In this document: piece by piece, positions 36,060-48,265 of the stretch
How positions within the stretch are numbered: the stretch's first letter is position 1
Layout of the letters: each line of letters begins with the position of its first letter
DNA from: Phoebastria nigripes
Taxonomy: Eukaryota; Chordata; Aves; Procellariiformes; Diomedeidae
Assembly (NCBI GenBank): GCA_035582835.1
Contig: JAYKAV010000112.1
Coordinates: forward strand, 2,177,304 to 2,241,303
DNA length: 64,000 nucleotides
Direction of reading: 5' to 3'
Program-made: the position numbers and the translations under genes
Notes under the pieces: model-generated
Told to the model about the DNA's origin: nothing
Databases searched by the model: none
The model's input: only the letters and a program-made list of their open reading frames with translations

Positions 36060-36190
36060 TTTTGCCTAGAAAGTAAAATCTCCACCCTCCTTATGATTTT
36101 AGTAGCTTTTCTCTGCATCTCTTCCATCTTGAAGTCATCTTTCTTAAAGAGTTTCAGCTGAAGTCTCATCCCGCCTTGTACAGTATCACT
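36060..36190 (-). mobile_element. Ancient CR1/L3-like LINE scrap
   Basis: On the minus strand a frame reads LKLFKKDDFKMEEMQRKATK, then IIRRVEIL. This matches the spacing and residues of the CR1/L3 C-terminal block (..[19 protein letters not shown]..) seen at 55627-56157 (-) in this window as [20 protein letters not shown]. Similarity fades on both sides. The age must be high. Chance similarity is possible but less likely given about ten matching positions in order. Confidence 0.4.
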
Positions 36191-37581
36191 AGCCCTACCT
36201 GCTGGTGGTAAATTTGCAATTTTATGCATCAGGTGGAGAGTGGCTAGTCCCTAGACCCAACTGCATGTTTGTACTTCACAGTTACTATCTTTATTCCTTC
36301 ATTCCTCTCAGCTATTCTTCCTTTGCACAACCTTCTCATTCAATTGAGCAGGTATTCATTTAGTATTGGGATCATACCACATTGCCAGTGAACAACAGCC
36401 CCAGTTGTCCATGTTCTGTTTGTACTTGGCAGCTGAAGTACTAGGAGATTTAATGTTTTTTGGAAAGTGTTTTACCTTTTGAATTACTTTATCCTCAGAC
36501 TTTTTTGATAAATGGTCTGGCTTTTCAGTGATTAATCCGCTTTCCGTTCTTAACAGGCTCTTTGCTGACTCCTAATTCCATTTTACTTAGTTCTGTAGCC
36601 CTCTCCTTCATTATCCCTTTCACCTCCATCCCACTCCTCCTTTTGCTTGGGATGAAAGTCAGTTTTAGAACTTTGAAGTAAGTACAAGCCTCTTTAACAT
36701 CAAATTTCTTGAGCTGTACAATCAACCTGACTTCATTAAATAATTCCCTTAAATTTCCCAAAATTTGATTTTTAAAATAAATCAACTGGAAGGAAAATCA
36801 AAACAGGTCTGAAGTGAAAGTTAAGCTGAACTGATGTGGGACCCCTTAATCTAACAGTTTGTTTGTTTGTTTTTTAATAATTTTTTCAGTACTTACAAAA
36901 CCAAACATTACAGTTTTTTGGCCCAGTAATTATTTAGTAAATAAGTCAGACTGCGATCACATCCAGGAGTAACTGAACCTTATGCTGACCTTCACACATT
37001 AGCTGAGAAAATTACAAGCCCAAAAGTGACCGGACTTTTTCAGTAAAAAAGTAAAATTCTTTTAAGCTAACAACTTAATTATGCAGCACAGACAGCAAGG
37101 GTAAAAAGCCATGTCAGATATGATGTGCTACACTGATAAGAAGGTGGTGCAAAAGATGGTTAACTAAAGACACAATGAAAATAAGAGTCTAAAAAAGAAA
37201 GTAAATCTTTAAAACCAAAAGTAATTATTATTTCAGAGAACTTTAACAGTAAAATTACTTATACAGGCAGAAATCTTACCTAATTTATCTAAATTGGCAA
37301 CTGAGTTTCAAGAAAGCAATCATATATGATTGTACTTTCTCCTCTTTACATAAAGTAAAAATAATATTAAACAATAATTTGGCACTTAAGTTGTTTCTTC
37401 AAGCAATTGCCTATATTATTTTATACCAAATACTATATGTAAACCTATTGAAAGTTCTCAGTAAGTTTTCCATTATAGTTATGGAAAACCTTAACTTCTC
37501 ACACATTGATACCATTCCTAGAAAAAATTCTCACAGCATTATTCTGAAAATCTCTATTCATAATAAAACCCAGTCCTAGGA

Positions 37582-37603
37582 ATATATAGGATATCCTATA
37601 TAT
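37582..37603. repeat. 22-base perfect palindrome
   Basis: The arms ATATATAGGAT and ATCCTATATAT meet without a spacer. CCTATAT recurs directly after it, giving a run of GGATATCC and CCTATATA elements ending at GGGAATTCC. It can form a cruciform. It is otherwise anonymous. Confidence 0.9.
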
Positions 37604-40600
37604 CCTATATAGGGAATTCCTTCAAAAACAAAACAAAAGAAAAAAATCAAAACCTCAAAAACCAACTCTACACAAAAGTAAAAGGGAATTCAAACCAGGT
37701 TTGTTCCATCCCTAACATGGATTCGTTACGGAGCTACCCCATAGCCAACCAACAAAGATACTACAACATGATCTATCTTCCCTTAATAGAACATAACCAG
37801 CACTTGTGTTCTAGACAATTATTATCTCTCACTTCTGTAAAACGTCTGTTTTCACAAGCTCTGGAGCTGTTGGAAGCTGTTCTGAAGAGGCTGATGCCAG
37901 TCAGCATGCCTCCCACTGAAAGGTGGGGAGGTTTTGTCGTAAAAGTCCTGGAATAACTAGTGGAACAAGCATCTTTGAATNATGCAGCCCATTGCCAGCT
38001 TTAGGACTGGAAGGTTCCACATACCACTCAAGTCTTCATTTTAACAAACAGTTTTCTCAGTAAACTGTCCCAGGTCTATGAAAGTTCTATCTGTTGTCGC
38101 AGAAGGAAAAATCCCCCATATATTTTCTTTTGCCTTTATTGCTTGCCTCAGCTTCTGTTTTGACAGCTTCTCCTCCTCTGTTTCCGATATATCTGTCTCT
38201 TCCTCCATTCTCAGTTTCTTCTCCAACTTTGTCATCATGGTCATGTATTTCCACGCATTGCACTCCCAGTGCAAAAATCTGTCTCTTATGTTCTCTTTTT
38301 TTTGTAGACAGCTGCAAATATTTCAGTGGTACCCAAAACTTTCACTCCATTTTCCCTATAAACCACAGCAACATTTCAGTTGCATTTTAGGCCTTCATCC
38401 CCTCTTTTGTGGGGGGCGGGGGAGGGAAGCTTTGTGGAAAACAAAAAGCTTTCATCACNTACAAGTATGTCCCACAGTTTTGGCATCCAAAAATTTAAGA
38501 CAACCTTCTTCAAACCAAGCATCCAAAATAAATTCCTTCATTTGCTGACTTCTCTCATTTTGGCTTCTCAGTTTAAGCCAATGTTTTTCCTACTAACTAA
38601 AGTAACTTAGCACCATAATATTCCAAGGAATCTTATACAGATTCCTGCTAACATGCTGAGGATCAAAATGCCCTGTTTATTTCAGATTAGGATATACAGG
38701 ATCCCATTAGGACCCTATTTATTAGGATTAGATACTGAAAATACATACTGCTGATCAGATCAATTTAGGGAGAATAAAGGTTTGGCAGCCAACGGATCAA
38801 TCTGTTTAACTGCCAAAGTACACAATATCCTAATCTGTTGGCATGCAGTGTATTAAAATACCCATAAATATTCTACTTTTCTACAGAAAAGCATTTCTGC
38901 AACATTTTCTCTGGACCTTCCAGACAGCAACATGGGAAGAAGCAATTAGCATGTAGACTATAATGTCCTTGGGACAGCCCTGTTGCCTGCACAGTACCAG
39001 GCACTAGTGTTTTAGGATTCCATGACTTCTTAAGGATGTGCTAGATTGGACATTTGGGTAAATATACAGGAAACAAGTTTGTCACAACTGCACTCTGTTG
39101 TCTCTACTCACCTATAAGGAAAGGTAAGAAAAAGTAAAGTAGAGAGAAGAGCAATGAATTGATCAAAATTGTGTAATGAGCCTGGAATACAATCAAAATG
39201 GTCCAAGTCCCTTCCCAATGCTTTCTTCCCAACTCCACATCAATTTGGTGTGAAAATTTCGAACTAAACTGAACATTCCCACACTTCCTCTGCACTCAGG
39301 TCAAGATTACAGAGAAAAGCTTTCAGAAATTAATACTTGGGTTTGCAAATCATCAGTCAAAGTAAAAATACTACAGCTTTAGCCAATTTATGTTAGCTAT
39401 TTCATGACAGTTTCATGTTCTATAAAGTACCTCTCATTTTTTGGAATTCTGATGAACATGAGCCAATATTACTGTATTAAAGGATGCCTAATTAAGTTGC
39501 TAAAACATTACGGCTATACTTGCAAGATAACCTGCAAACTCTAGAATCTGTTTAGATGAGAGCCAAGTCTCAGAAATCCATTCAAAAAAATAAAAATATT
39601 TCAGCTTTTAGTATCTTGCAGCCTGTTATCTACCCAACTTGTTTCTATCCTGATAATTAATGAAATTGCTCTTGTATAGTTCATAGCAATATTTATTAGA
39701 CTTGCAGATTTTTCTACAGCCACACAAGAAGCAAGACCAATTTTTCCACATAAAGATGGATAAGGCAACTGTAAAGTAAGTTGCTTTAAGAAAAGCAAAG
39801 TAATATTAAGCGAGAATAGACTCAAGCAATGGAAACTACAAAAATGAAATACAGCTGAGAAAAATCTGCATAAATTAGCTGAACATACCTTTAAAATAAT
39901 ACCAGTAGATTTCCAGCAAGTTTTAAAAGCCTCTGTTTCAGCTAGTTTCAAGAATTTTAGGTACAGTCCGGAAGGCTTTGTCAGCCTTTCATGCTACTCT
40001 TGTACACTCAAAACCCCCATCGTTATGTCCTACCCTTAAATTAATCTACTGTCTTTTTAAAAATTCCTTCGGTCATTGCATGGTAATGAGAGTCAGATCT
40101 CCAGGCATTATCAAGGGTTAATTAGGGTAGTCAGGCACAGGACAAGGAAATAGGAGACAAGTTTGCCAAATTCAACCACTTTTATTTGAATAATATTCTA
40201 TTCAACATTCCTTATAAACAAAAAGTGGCACTCTGGTATGGCATTGGCTTGAATGTCACAGCTGACATTATAAAAATATATTAGTTTTCCTAGCTTGTTC
40301 CTAAGATCTTTAGAAAGCTATTAATATTTGGCAGTTAAACCCCAAGGAGTTTCTCAATTAGGTCCCTCTTGCCATGACCTTTCTGAGACGGAGGTACCAT
40401 AAAAAAAAAAAAGCCATATTCAGCTGAAAACTCAGCTTATAGAGGAGCAGAAAGAACAAGGATCATGAACAGCGTCTAAAAAGTAACATGCAGTTTTGAG
40501 CTTATGTTGGGTTATTATTTCTGATTACTTTTAACAAAATTATGACCTTCACAGTTTAACAGAATGCAGTGGCAAAACTTCACAGAATCCAACTAACTTT

Positions 40601-42244
40601 GGCAAATGCATATAGATAAATAAAAATGCAAGGAGTTGGTAGGAAAGAGTGTAAGACATCAATTTATCAAACATTATTTTTATTATTTATTTATAAAACT
40701 AAACCTATAGTACATGTGGACAAACTGCTCCAAGAAACTAGAGGAAGTATTAAGAACATTAATAGCACACACTGCTGTTTTTCTCATGAATTCAACACAA
40801 GAGAAATGTAATTAACAGGATTTATCTCCTACTTTTTTGACTACACTATCATTAATGGTGAAAAAAGTAAATGCTAGATGGATGCAAGAGTCACTTCCAA
40901 ATCAGAATGCTTTCTTTTTGTACAAGTGCAAATAAAAAATTATCCAAAAGAGAAAGTCAAATAAGAATCAACTCCAATAAATTGCTAGGTGAATAACAAG
41001 AATTCAGAACAGGTTGAGTAATCATCTCTCTTGCCCTTCTACTTCCTCTAATTGTTTACTGAATTCATTTCCCAGCCTTTCCACTAGGACAACTCAGTGT
41101 CCTCCAAAGAGGTCTCAAACGTTTCTGGAATAGGTTTGACTCCATAGAAATAGGTAGACCTCCATCACCTCTTTGGAAGCCACTATCAATGTTTGAAAAG
41201 CAGTTTAGCAATGCAAAAAGGAAACAGAGGTTTTGTTTAATTTTTATTTTTGTCCTACCATATAATTACTTTGCACTGTTCTGTTGAATTCAAGAGAAAA
41301 ATCACATGGTGATTTCTGGAAAGAAATCTTTCATGAGATCTCTCATCATCTATCTCATGATATATTTATTACAACACATAGTCATAGCTTTAACCTAAAG
41401 CAAGCCTTTACAAATAAGAACATTTGTAACAATGAGTAATAAGCTGTTTGCTATAGGTAAGGTACAGTTTGAGGATTACTTTTTTCAGCTCCTCAGCACA
41501 ATATAAGCACATTGCTGAGTCGAAGCCCCCTTGATCTGGAAACACCCTTCCATCTCCACAATGGGGCAAAGCTGCAGCCTTTCTCAGATCCCTTCCTCTC
41601 CATGCACCCCACCTTCTCCCCTTGAAGACCAAAGCACACTGAGGATGATGCAGGCTGAGGTCTTCTCCCAGCCTGAAGTCACAACGTGATCAAGGTGTGC
41701 AACTGGAACTGGAAAGCACCTGGGGGATTTAGTTTAAAAATAACTTAATACACTTAGCATTTCTGAGCAGCTGGTAAGAGGAAGAAAATGAGAAATGGGA
41801 GATTGTCACATATCTACTACCTGCAAGGTATGTAATGATAAGTGACAAAGAATGCTGGGGGTCTTTTCCCTCAACCTCCCCAGTTTGGTTTGGGAAGGAT
41901 CTTGAGGCAGCCTGCTGTCATGAAACTCTTTTTCTGAGCCCTAGCTTACACACCTCTAAAACATGAGGAATAAGGTTATAAGCTCATGGAGGATTGCTGT
42001 GAACCTTAATTAACATGTGTGCATAGCTGCACTTACTTTTTTTTTCATGAAAAGTGGAAAAAAAGTTGAGAATTACATAGCCACACTGTCTTGCCTGTGA
42101 ATCACTTCCAGGTTGCCAAAACAGGTACTTCACAATACTTTTAATGAGTTTGTCAAGGAGTTTGTGGACTGTGTCTTGCCCTAGTTTGCTCGTATCAAAC
42201 ACGCTTTTAGGACACATTGCTGACACTCTTTTGATGATCACGAA

Positions 42245-42600
42245 GCCATGGTTAACATCAGAAATGAAGCACTGAATTGCCTAATTAGGCCAAATATATG
42301 CATGTACATTTGCACTTTGCTCAACTATAATAACACTTCGTGAAAGCTGGAATAGCTCTGTGATTAATATGGTCAATCTATTAATAAAAGCTAAACCCCA
42401 GGAAATAAAAAACAACTTATTTTTTAAGGAAGTGAAAAATGATTGCAAAAGGAAAGAGCAGCTCTCTATGTTTAAACATCAGCAGTGTTATTAAACCCCC
42501 AAAAGCTGTTGCCAGCTTTAATCCCATGGAGACAAATTGATGATATCTGCATTGCTATATGTTTCTGGTGATAAACTGGCAGACCCTGAGAGATAGCCTG
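42245..42600. promoter_or_regulatory. Candidate conserved noncoding element
   Basis: A repeat-free, non-open block with many homeodomain and related cores: GCCTAATTAGGCC (near-palindrome), GTGATTAATATGG, CTATTAATAAAAGC, CAGTGTTATTAAACCCCC, CAGCTTTAATCCC and ACAAATTGATGATATC. The texture resembles a vertebrate enhancer. Cross-species conservation is untested. Confidence 0.25.
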
Positions 42601-43518
42601 CTGTAGCTGGACTCATACATACATGGAATAAGTTCTGCAGATATTAGGATTTCCTTGGCTTCAAACGGTTGCCTTGGACACAAAGAGACACAGACTTAAA
42701 AATAGAGCAGTCTCTACATGTCGATTAGATAGTCAGCATTTTTTGAGCCAGACAAATGAAGATAAATCAAAGCTCAGAAAGGCTGGGAAGAAGCTTCCTT
42801 GCTGTTCTGTCTGATTGCTAAATTAAATCAATTGGGATTGAGAGAATATTGCAATTACGGGTAGCTAGACCAGTATTTCCCCAATGGGAAAGTATTCTTT
42901 CATCTATAGATCAGTTCAACCAATAAAGGTATTGCACAGTTAACGTTTCACTTTTGCTACAGTCAACTTATCAAGCAAGATCAGTTACTGAATTAGGTGG
43001 CCATTGAAAAGAAAATTCTGAATAATCTCTACTGAGAGAGATTTTGACAGCCTGCCGTGCAGCCCTTTCCCACTCCTCTTCCCAAACCTCAAATTAACTT
43101 TTAAAGGATATCAATTAAAACATGTATCCTTCCATGACAGCCATCAGCCACTGTCGTAAATATCAAAAAAGGAAGAAGTACCCATCCATTTTTTGCCCCT
43201 CCATATAGAGTCCAAAAAAGACAAACCAGTCATGAGGCCCCATATCTGTTCTTCATGTCTCGGTCAGTCTTACCCTGTAATAACTAACCACACATTGCTA
43301 GGTTAAAACTGTGCCACAGAATTCATCACATATTTGCCTGACCCAAGTATAGTCAATTTTCATATTAAGAATGTGTCCTTGATCTATTGTGCACTTCCTA
43401 AAGAATGTCAGTCTTGCTTAGATTAAAGGAACAGTTAAACCNTGATTAATAGCAATGTGAATAACCTAAAAGGGAAAAACAGAATTCTAAGAGGTACCAT
43501 GAGATACAAATGCTATGT

Positions 43519-44634
43519 GAATGGTTTTCCCATAATATGCTTATAGCCAAGTTGGTGAGATAGAGACTCAATAAACAGACTATAAAGTGGATGGAAAATA
43601 GGCTGGACCACTGGGCTCACATGGGTGTCATCAGTGGTACAAAGTTCAACTGGCAGCCAGTTACTAGTGTCATCCCTCAGGGATCAAGAGCTCGATCCAA
43701 TATTCTTTCACATCTTCATGGGACACGTGGCATTCTCAGAAAGTGTGCATCACACCGAGGGGGGTGATCAACATGGTGAAGGACTGTGTTGCTATTCAGA
43801 AATACCTTGACAAGCTGGAGAAGTGAACTGACAGAAAACTCATGAAACTCAACATAGACAAATGTGAAGTTCTGCATCTGGGATGAAATAACTTCATCCA
43901 ACAGGACAGGCTGGGTGCTGATGGGATAGAAAACAGGTTTGCAGGAAAGGACTTGAGGACTCTGGTGGACAAGTTGACCACGAATCAGCAGTATGCTGCT
44001 GTGGAGACNAGGGCCAACCACACACTGAGCTGCATTAACAAGAGCATAGCCGGTGGGTTGAAGGACACAATTGTTTCCCTCTGTTCAGCACTTGTGAGAC
44101 TGCATCTAGAGTATTGTGCCAGTTTGGGGCTCCCCAGTACAAGACATTGACATACTGGAGCAAGTCCAGCAAGACACCATCAAGATTGTTTTCCAGGAGA
44201 CTGGAAAACATGACATATGAAGAAAGATTAAAAGAACAGGATTTGTTCAGCCTAAAGTGAAGGCTAAGGGGAGCTCCTCAGCTACCTAATGGGAGGGTAT
44301 ATAAAGAAGACAGAACCATACTCTTCTCAGAGGCACACAGAGACAGGACAAGAGGCAACGGACACAAGATAGAACACAGGAATTTCCAGTTAGATATAAA
44401 TTACATTTTCTTAAACCATGGCAGTGGTCAAACGTACTGGAACAGGCTGCCCAGAGAGGCTCTGGAATCTCCATCCTTGCAGATGCTCAAAACTGCACTG
44501 GCTGAGGTCCTGAACAACCTGATCTAACTGAACCTGCTTTGAGTGGAGGGTTCGACTAGATGACTGGATTTCCAGATGATCAGATGACTAGATTTCCAGA
44601 AGTCCCTTCCAACCTAAATTATTCCATGATTCTA
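43519..44634 (+). mobile_element. CR1 LINE, 5'-truncated copy
   Basis: Runs from inside the RT domain to the 3' terminus. Landmarks are CCCATAATATGCTTATAGCC at the left, GTCATCCCTCAGGGATC (the VPQGS RT motif region), and ATGAAACTCAACATAGACAA (the MKFN.DK region). Then come the frame with TTNQQYAAVE and SCINKSIAG (43953-44150), SALVRLHLEYC, GAACAGGATTTGTTCAGCC, and the tail CCTTCCAACCTAAATTATTC, ATGATTCT. The catalytic ADD codons are lost: the expected GCAGATGACACC is now GCATCACACC at about 43747. Stops and shifts break all frames. A 24-base tandem duplication lies in the tail, and an N lies at 44009. It is intermediate in age between the copies at 10335 and 58921. Confidence 0.94.
44558..44605 (+). 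repeat. 24-base tandem duplication in the CR1 tail
   Basis: Two units beginning AGATGACTGGATTTCCAG and AGATGACTAGATTTCCAG follow each other with a 24-base period (44558-44581, 44582-44605). The single-copy form is expected at this point of a CR1 tail, so the duplication is a later local event or a private variant. Confidence 0.9.
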
Positions 44635-46376
44635 AGCATGAATGCAGAATTACTTTTTCTTACTTTTTTCCTATCAGTAGCTACATAATCATGTTTTTTT
44701 GCTGGTGAATTTAAAAGCAAAACAACACCAACAATTTATTTAATAACAAGTATTTAAACTTAACTACCACTTTTTCTCATCCAAGGTAAGCCCATGTTTA
44801 GCTGATTCACACATTCCTACTCAATTTAGGATTGAAAGCACAAATTGCATTNATGCTAAGGACAGGCATAAAAATGCATTCATCCATTGTTTGAATCAAA
44901 TGTCCGACAAAATGGACAGAATGGCAAATGTTAACAAACAAGATACTGATTCCCACTCTGTAACTAAAACAACCTGTATGCTAGACTGGAATACTACCCA
45001 GGTGTCCACCTCTGCTGACTCAAGTCTGACCTCTGCTTTTGACTACAGAGAAACTGAGTGTCAAAATTCTCTCTGTTCAAATCTAAAGGAATCACTAGAT
45101 ATACACTCTGCTTTAACCATGATTTTTTAATGTTTCCTATATTTGGTCTATCACTTGAAAAGCCCAGGATTAAAAACTGAAACACATTGCCTGTGGAAAG
45201 GACTGCTCCCTGCTCTTGCAATCACAATTTAAAGATTTCCATTTAAGAAGAAAGAAATTGAGCAGATAAATATGGGAAACCTGATTTTCATCACAGTCTT
45301 TTTCAACTAGCTCATTGATTAGTCAAAATCATCCCCCCTTGATCCCCTTCACGTGCCATTTTTGTAATTGCATGTATAATGAATGAGAGGCCTCTGCTGC
45401 TAATATTTTTTCCATGACCACATAAGGTTGTCTGAACTGATGAGAATCTTCAATGATACACCTTAAGCAATGCTTTACTGCCCAAATCCCTTGGAGTTTG
45501 AATTTTCATTTTGAATGCTTCGGCAACTTCTTAGTTAATCCTGACCCACCTTGATTTCCACTCCATTTGCACATTGAAAAAATTCAGTAGTATGTAAAAG
45601 CATCTAAACTTTGGATTGATTAACTTGTGTGAACTTTGGAAAATTTCAAGATTCATCCATCAGTGATTATAACGTACTTCACACACAGGCAAACACCATT
45701 ACATAGCACACATTGACATTTGCAATCTTAAAATGTTACAACTGTAAGAGTTGACATTTATACAAGTATCCCTCATATTTTTAATTTCAGTACAGACTGT
45801 ATATTAGGCTAATAGTAGGCATTTAATATTAATCATATTTATTAGAGAGCAATTATACAAAGGGTAAAATCCACTACAATTCTGCTGTACACACTGTTAT
45901 TAATCTCCTATTCCTAAAGAATTGGTAGGCATGACAGAACAAGGGCAGAAAGAAAGCACAAAATCTTGCACAGAATGAGTTATGAAAGAGTAGCCAACTG
46001 TGCAACAGTTCTGCTGGAAGGGAGAAATCAATGTTATGAAGATGTGGAGTGGCGTAAGTTAGGAAAGGATAAGCTACAGGGAAAGGAAAGAAAAGGCAAA
46101 AAGAGGACTTTTCAAGGGAAAGGAGAGTAAGACATTAAGAAAGAACTGGAGTAAAGATGAATTACGGTGAATGAAACCAGAGGAACGCAGAGCAGAACCT
46201 CTCCTTTGTAATATGCCATCAGTAATGGATTTCAGTAGCTCTTCCATTCACTCTTTCCACATGGTATTCTGCTTATATGCTTCTCTTATGTTAAAGATAA
46301 CCATATTTATGTTTAGCCATGCAACGCCAGCAGCTTGCAGCAGTATGCCTTAAGAGAGACAAGACAGATAGCTAGA

Positions 46377-46470
46377 GTGTCTGGGCTTTATTTCCACCTC
46401 TACCAATGACAGACTGTATGAAGACTGTATTAAAACTCAGAAAGTGATTAATTCTCCCTCCGGCTTCCCC
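46377..46470 (+). mobile_element. Possible MIR/CORE-type SINE scrap
   Basis: TCTGGGCTTTATTTCCACCT, then CTACCAATGAC, resembles the usual 'TCTGGGTTC.AATCCCAGCTC.GCCACT.AC' block of ancient amniote tRNA-derived SINEs, followed by a degraded 'ctcag..gtgattaattctccc' that could be the next block. The match is short and by eye only. Confidence 0.25.
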
Positions 46471-47762
46471 CCACCTTTTTTTTTGTGTACAGAACATTTC
46501 TTCCTCTGTTCATTTACTGTATCCAGCACAGTGTATCTGGCAGCCTAGATTTCATGCTCTCCTGTAATACAAGAAATATAAAGAAAAGCCATTCTACACT
46601 GTGTATGATTTGCTTCTTCTAGCCCAGCAAAAGAAGGAGATGCTAATCTCTGCATTCATCAGAATGATCTAAATCGAAAAATCTGGTCAGCTGATCCACA
46701 GAATTAGAAAACAAGTGTTTAGGTGCCTAAAGAAGGATACATGAAAAGGACTAGCTTACATGGCTTCCTACAGCACTATGGAATCAGTTCAGTGACACGG
46801 GACAACTTCGGCTTTTATTGCCTGGCATAAATAGTGTCTTCAAGCATGGCTTGAAGGTTTTATGCAAACCTGTCCATTGTCTGGTCTACAAACCAGCTCT
46901 CCCACAAAATTTTTACAGTTACTAATTATTGAGAGATTTCTCCTCCCCTTTAACTAATTTAGCTTTGGTTGCTGCTATTACATACCTAATGCTCCCTCTC
47001 AGGCACCAAGTTATTTTTTGCCCATAACAGAGTCTTTTTATTCTCTTTGGACCAAGCAATCTCAGCGTAGCAAGCACTGCAAAAAGCACAGGCATTTTCA
47101 ACTCAGTGTTCACTAACAGCAAAGACCTGGCCAATCAATATACAGCTGTTACAAACAAACATAGGATTCTGTGGTCTGTAAAGCAAGTGTCAGGACAGCT
47201 ACTGTGAATTATAAATTAAAGTAACTGCAACTTTATAATCTTTATAAGAGCATGATACAGAAAGGTCCTTCTGGTCACAAAGCCAACTGAGACTATCAGA
47301 GCATTCAAGGTGCACAAATATCCCTTAGCTTGAAGACACATCTAGCAATCCCACAATAATGGCAACACTCTCTTTTCTTTATAGCACATCTTTTATTCCC
47401 TCCATCATGAAGCATTACCTGTATTACGTCCAGGACAACAACCAATACTTTTTTCCATTCATGACTTCTCTCAGTCAGCAGTGACACCTCCCTACCTGAA
47501 TAATTTAAAAAGANTGTACTGTGTCTTGCGTACCTGACATAAGAATAGCCTCAATGTTCCCACTAGTTTTTCCTTGCTGAAGAAAAGGTCTGACAAAATT
47601 TTATGGCCACAGTCTATAGAGGGAATAGTTGGCAGCACTAAATTGCTTATTACAATACAAGAGATGGAAGACTGAAGGTACAAAGAGATTCTGTCATTTC
47701 CTTCCAACATCCACAGGCAAATCAACAAATCCTCTCAGCAGGGCTCTTGGAGTCTGATAGCT

Positions 47763-47830
47763 TAACAGAATTATAGCATAACAGGGGTAGAAAGGACCAT
47801 GCTGCCATGCATCTGATCCATTAAAAATTG
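47763..47830 (-). mobile_element. Possible old CR1 3'-tail scrap
   Basis: ACAGAATTATAGCATAACAG, then GGTAGAAAGGACC, resembles the reverse complement of a CR1 terminus (AGAATCATAGAATCA..GGTTGGAAAGGACC). Nothing further is recognisable downstream. Confidence 0.35.
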
Positions 47831-48200
47831 GAATCGGGCCACTGGCCTGCACAGTTGAATCACATCAGAAAAAGTCAAACACACTCAAGATTCAAAACCA
47901 CCTGAGAACTCCAGAAAATATTTTAACTTTCTATAGTAAGAGCAAAAGTGGGGGTATTCATGAGCAATCAGATCCCTCTTCCTGCTTTTAGCAGTTAACC
48001 TGTTTGGCAGGCTTAGCATGACATGCAAAGATATGGGAACCTGATCGAAAGGCATTGTTTTCTTGAGGNGCAAAACAGTAATGGTCTCATCTTGGAAATT
48101 CATTCTCTTTTTCCTCCCCAGGGGAGGAAATAGACAATTGTTTACATGTAGCAGCTTGAAATGTAATGACTAACACTAGCCATGGCAAAACTAGCCATGA

Positions 48201-48265
48201 AGAAAAAAGAAAAGAAAGAAAATTAAGAGAGAGGTGAGGTGAGGTGAGGCGAGGCGAGGCAAGGC
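48201..48265 (+). repeat. Polypurine tract and GAGGT/GAGGC pentamer microsatellite
   Basis: An AGAAAAAAGAAAAGAAAGA-type purine run leads into three GAGGT units, three GAGGC units and one AAGGC. The split between T-type and C-type units suggests one transition followed by slippage. The open minus frame here is a by-product of the repeat. Confidence 0.93.

Larger units (their letters stand above)
34341..43518. other. Noncoding A+T-rich stretch
   Basis: No gene is supported. It holds an A20 run, one ancient LINE scrap (36060-36190, -), a 22-base palindrome and a regulatory-block candidate at 42245-42600, all listed separately. The pyrimidine-rich segment 38041-38320 gives open frames on both strands, but these follow from base bias. 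N bases lie at 37981, 38459 and 43442. Confidence 0.55.

Noticed and set aside
38041..38548. Open frames on both strands, including an E/K-rich minus frame (KLEKKLRMEEETD...)
   Set aside because: The + strand is pyrimidine-rich, so the - strand automatically encodes E and K. A helical-looking charged peptide is a composition effect. No splice pair or known protein supports it.
41331..41360. Inverted repeat TCATGAGAT / ATCTCATGA with a 12-base loop
   Set aside because: Nine-base arms are expected by chance several times in a window of this size. No T-run or other context suggests function.
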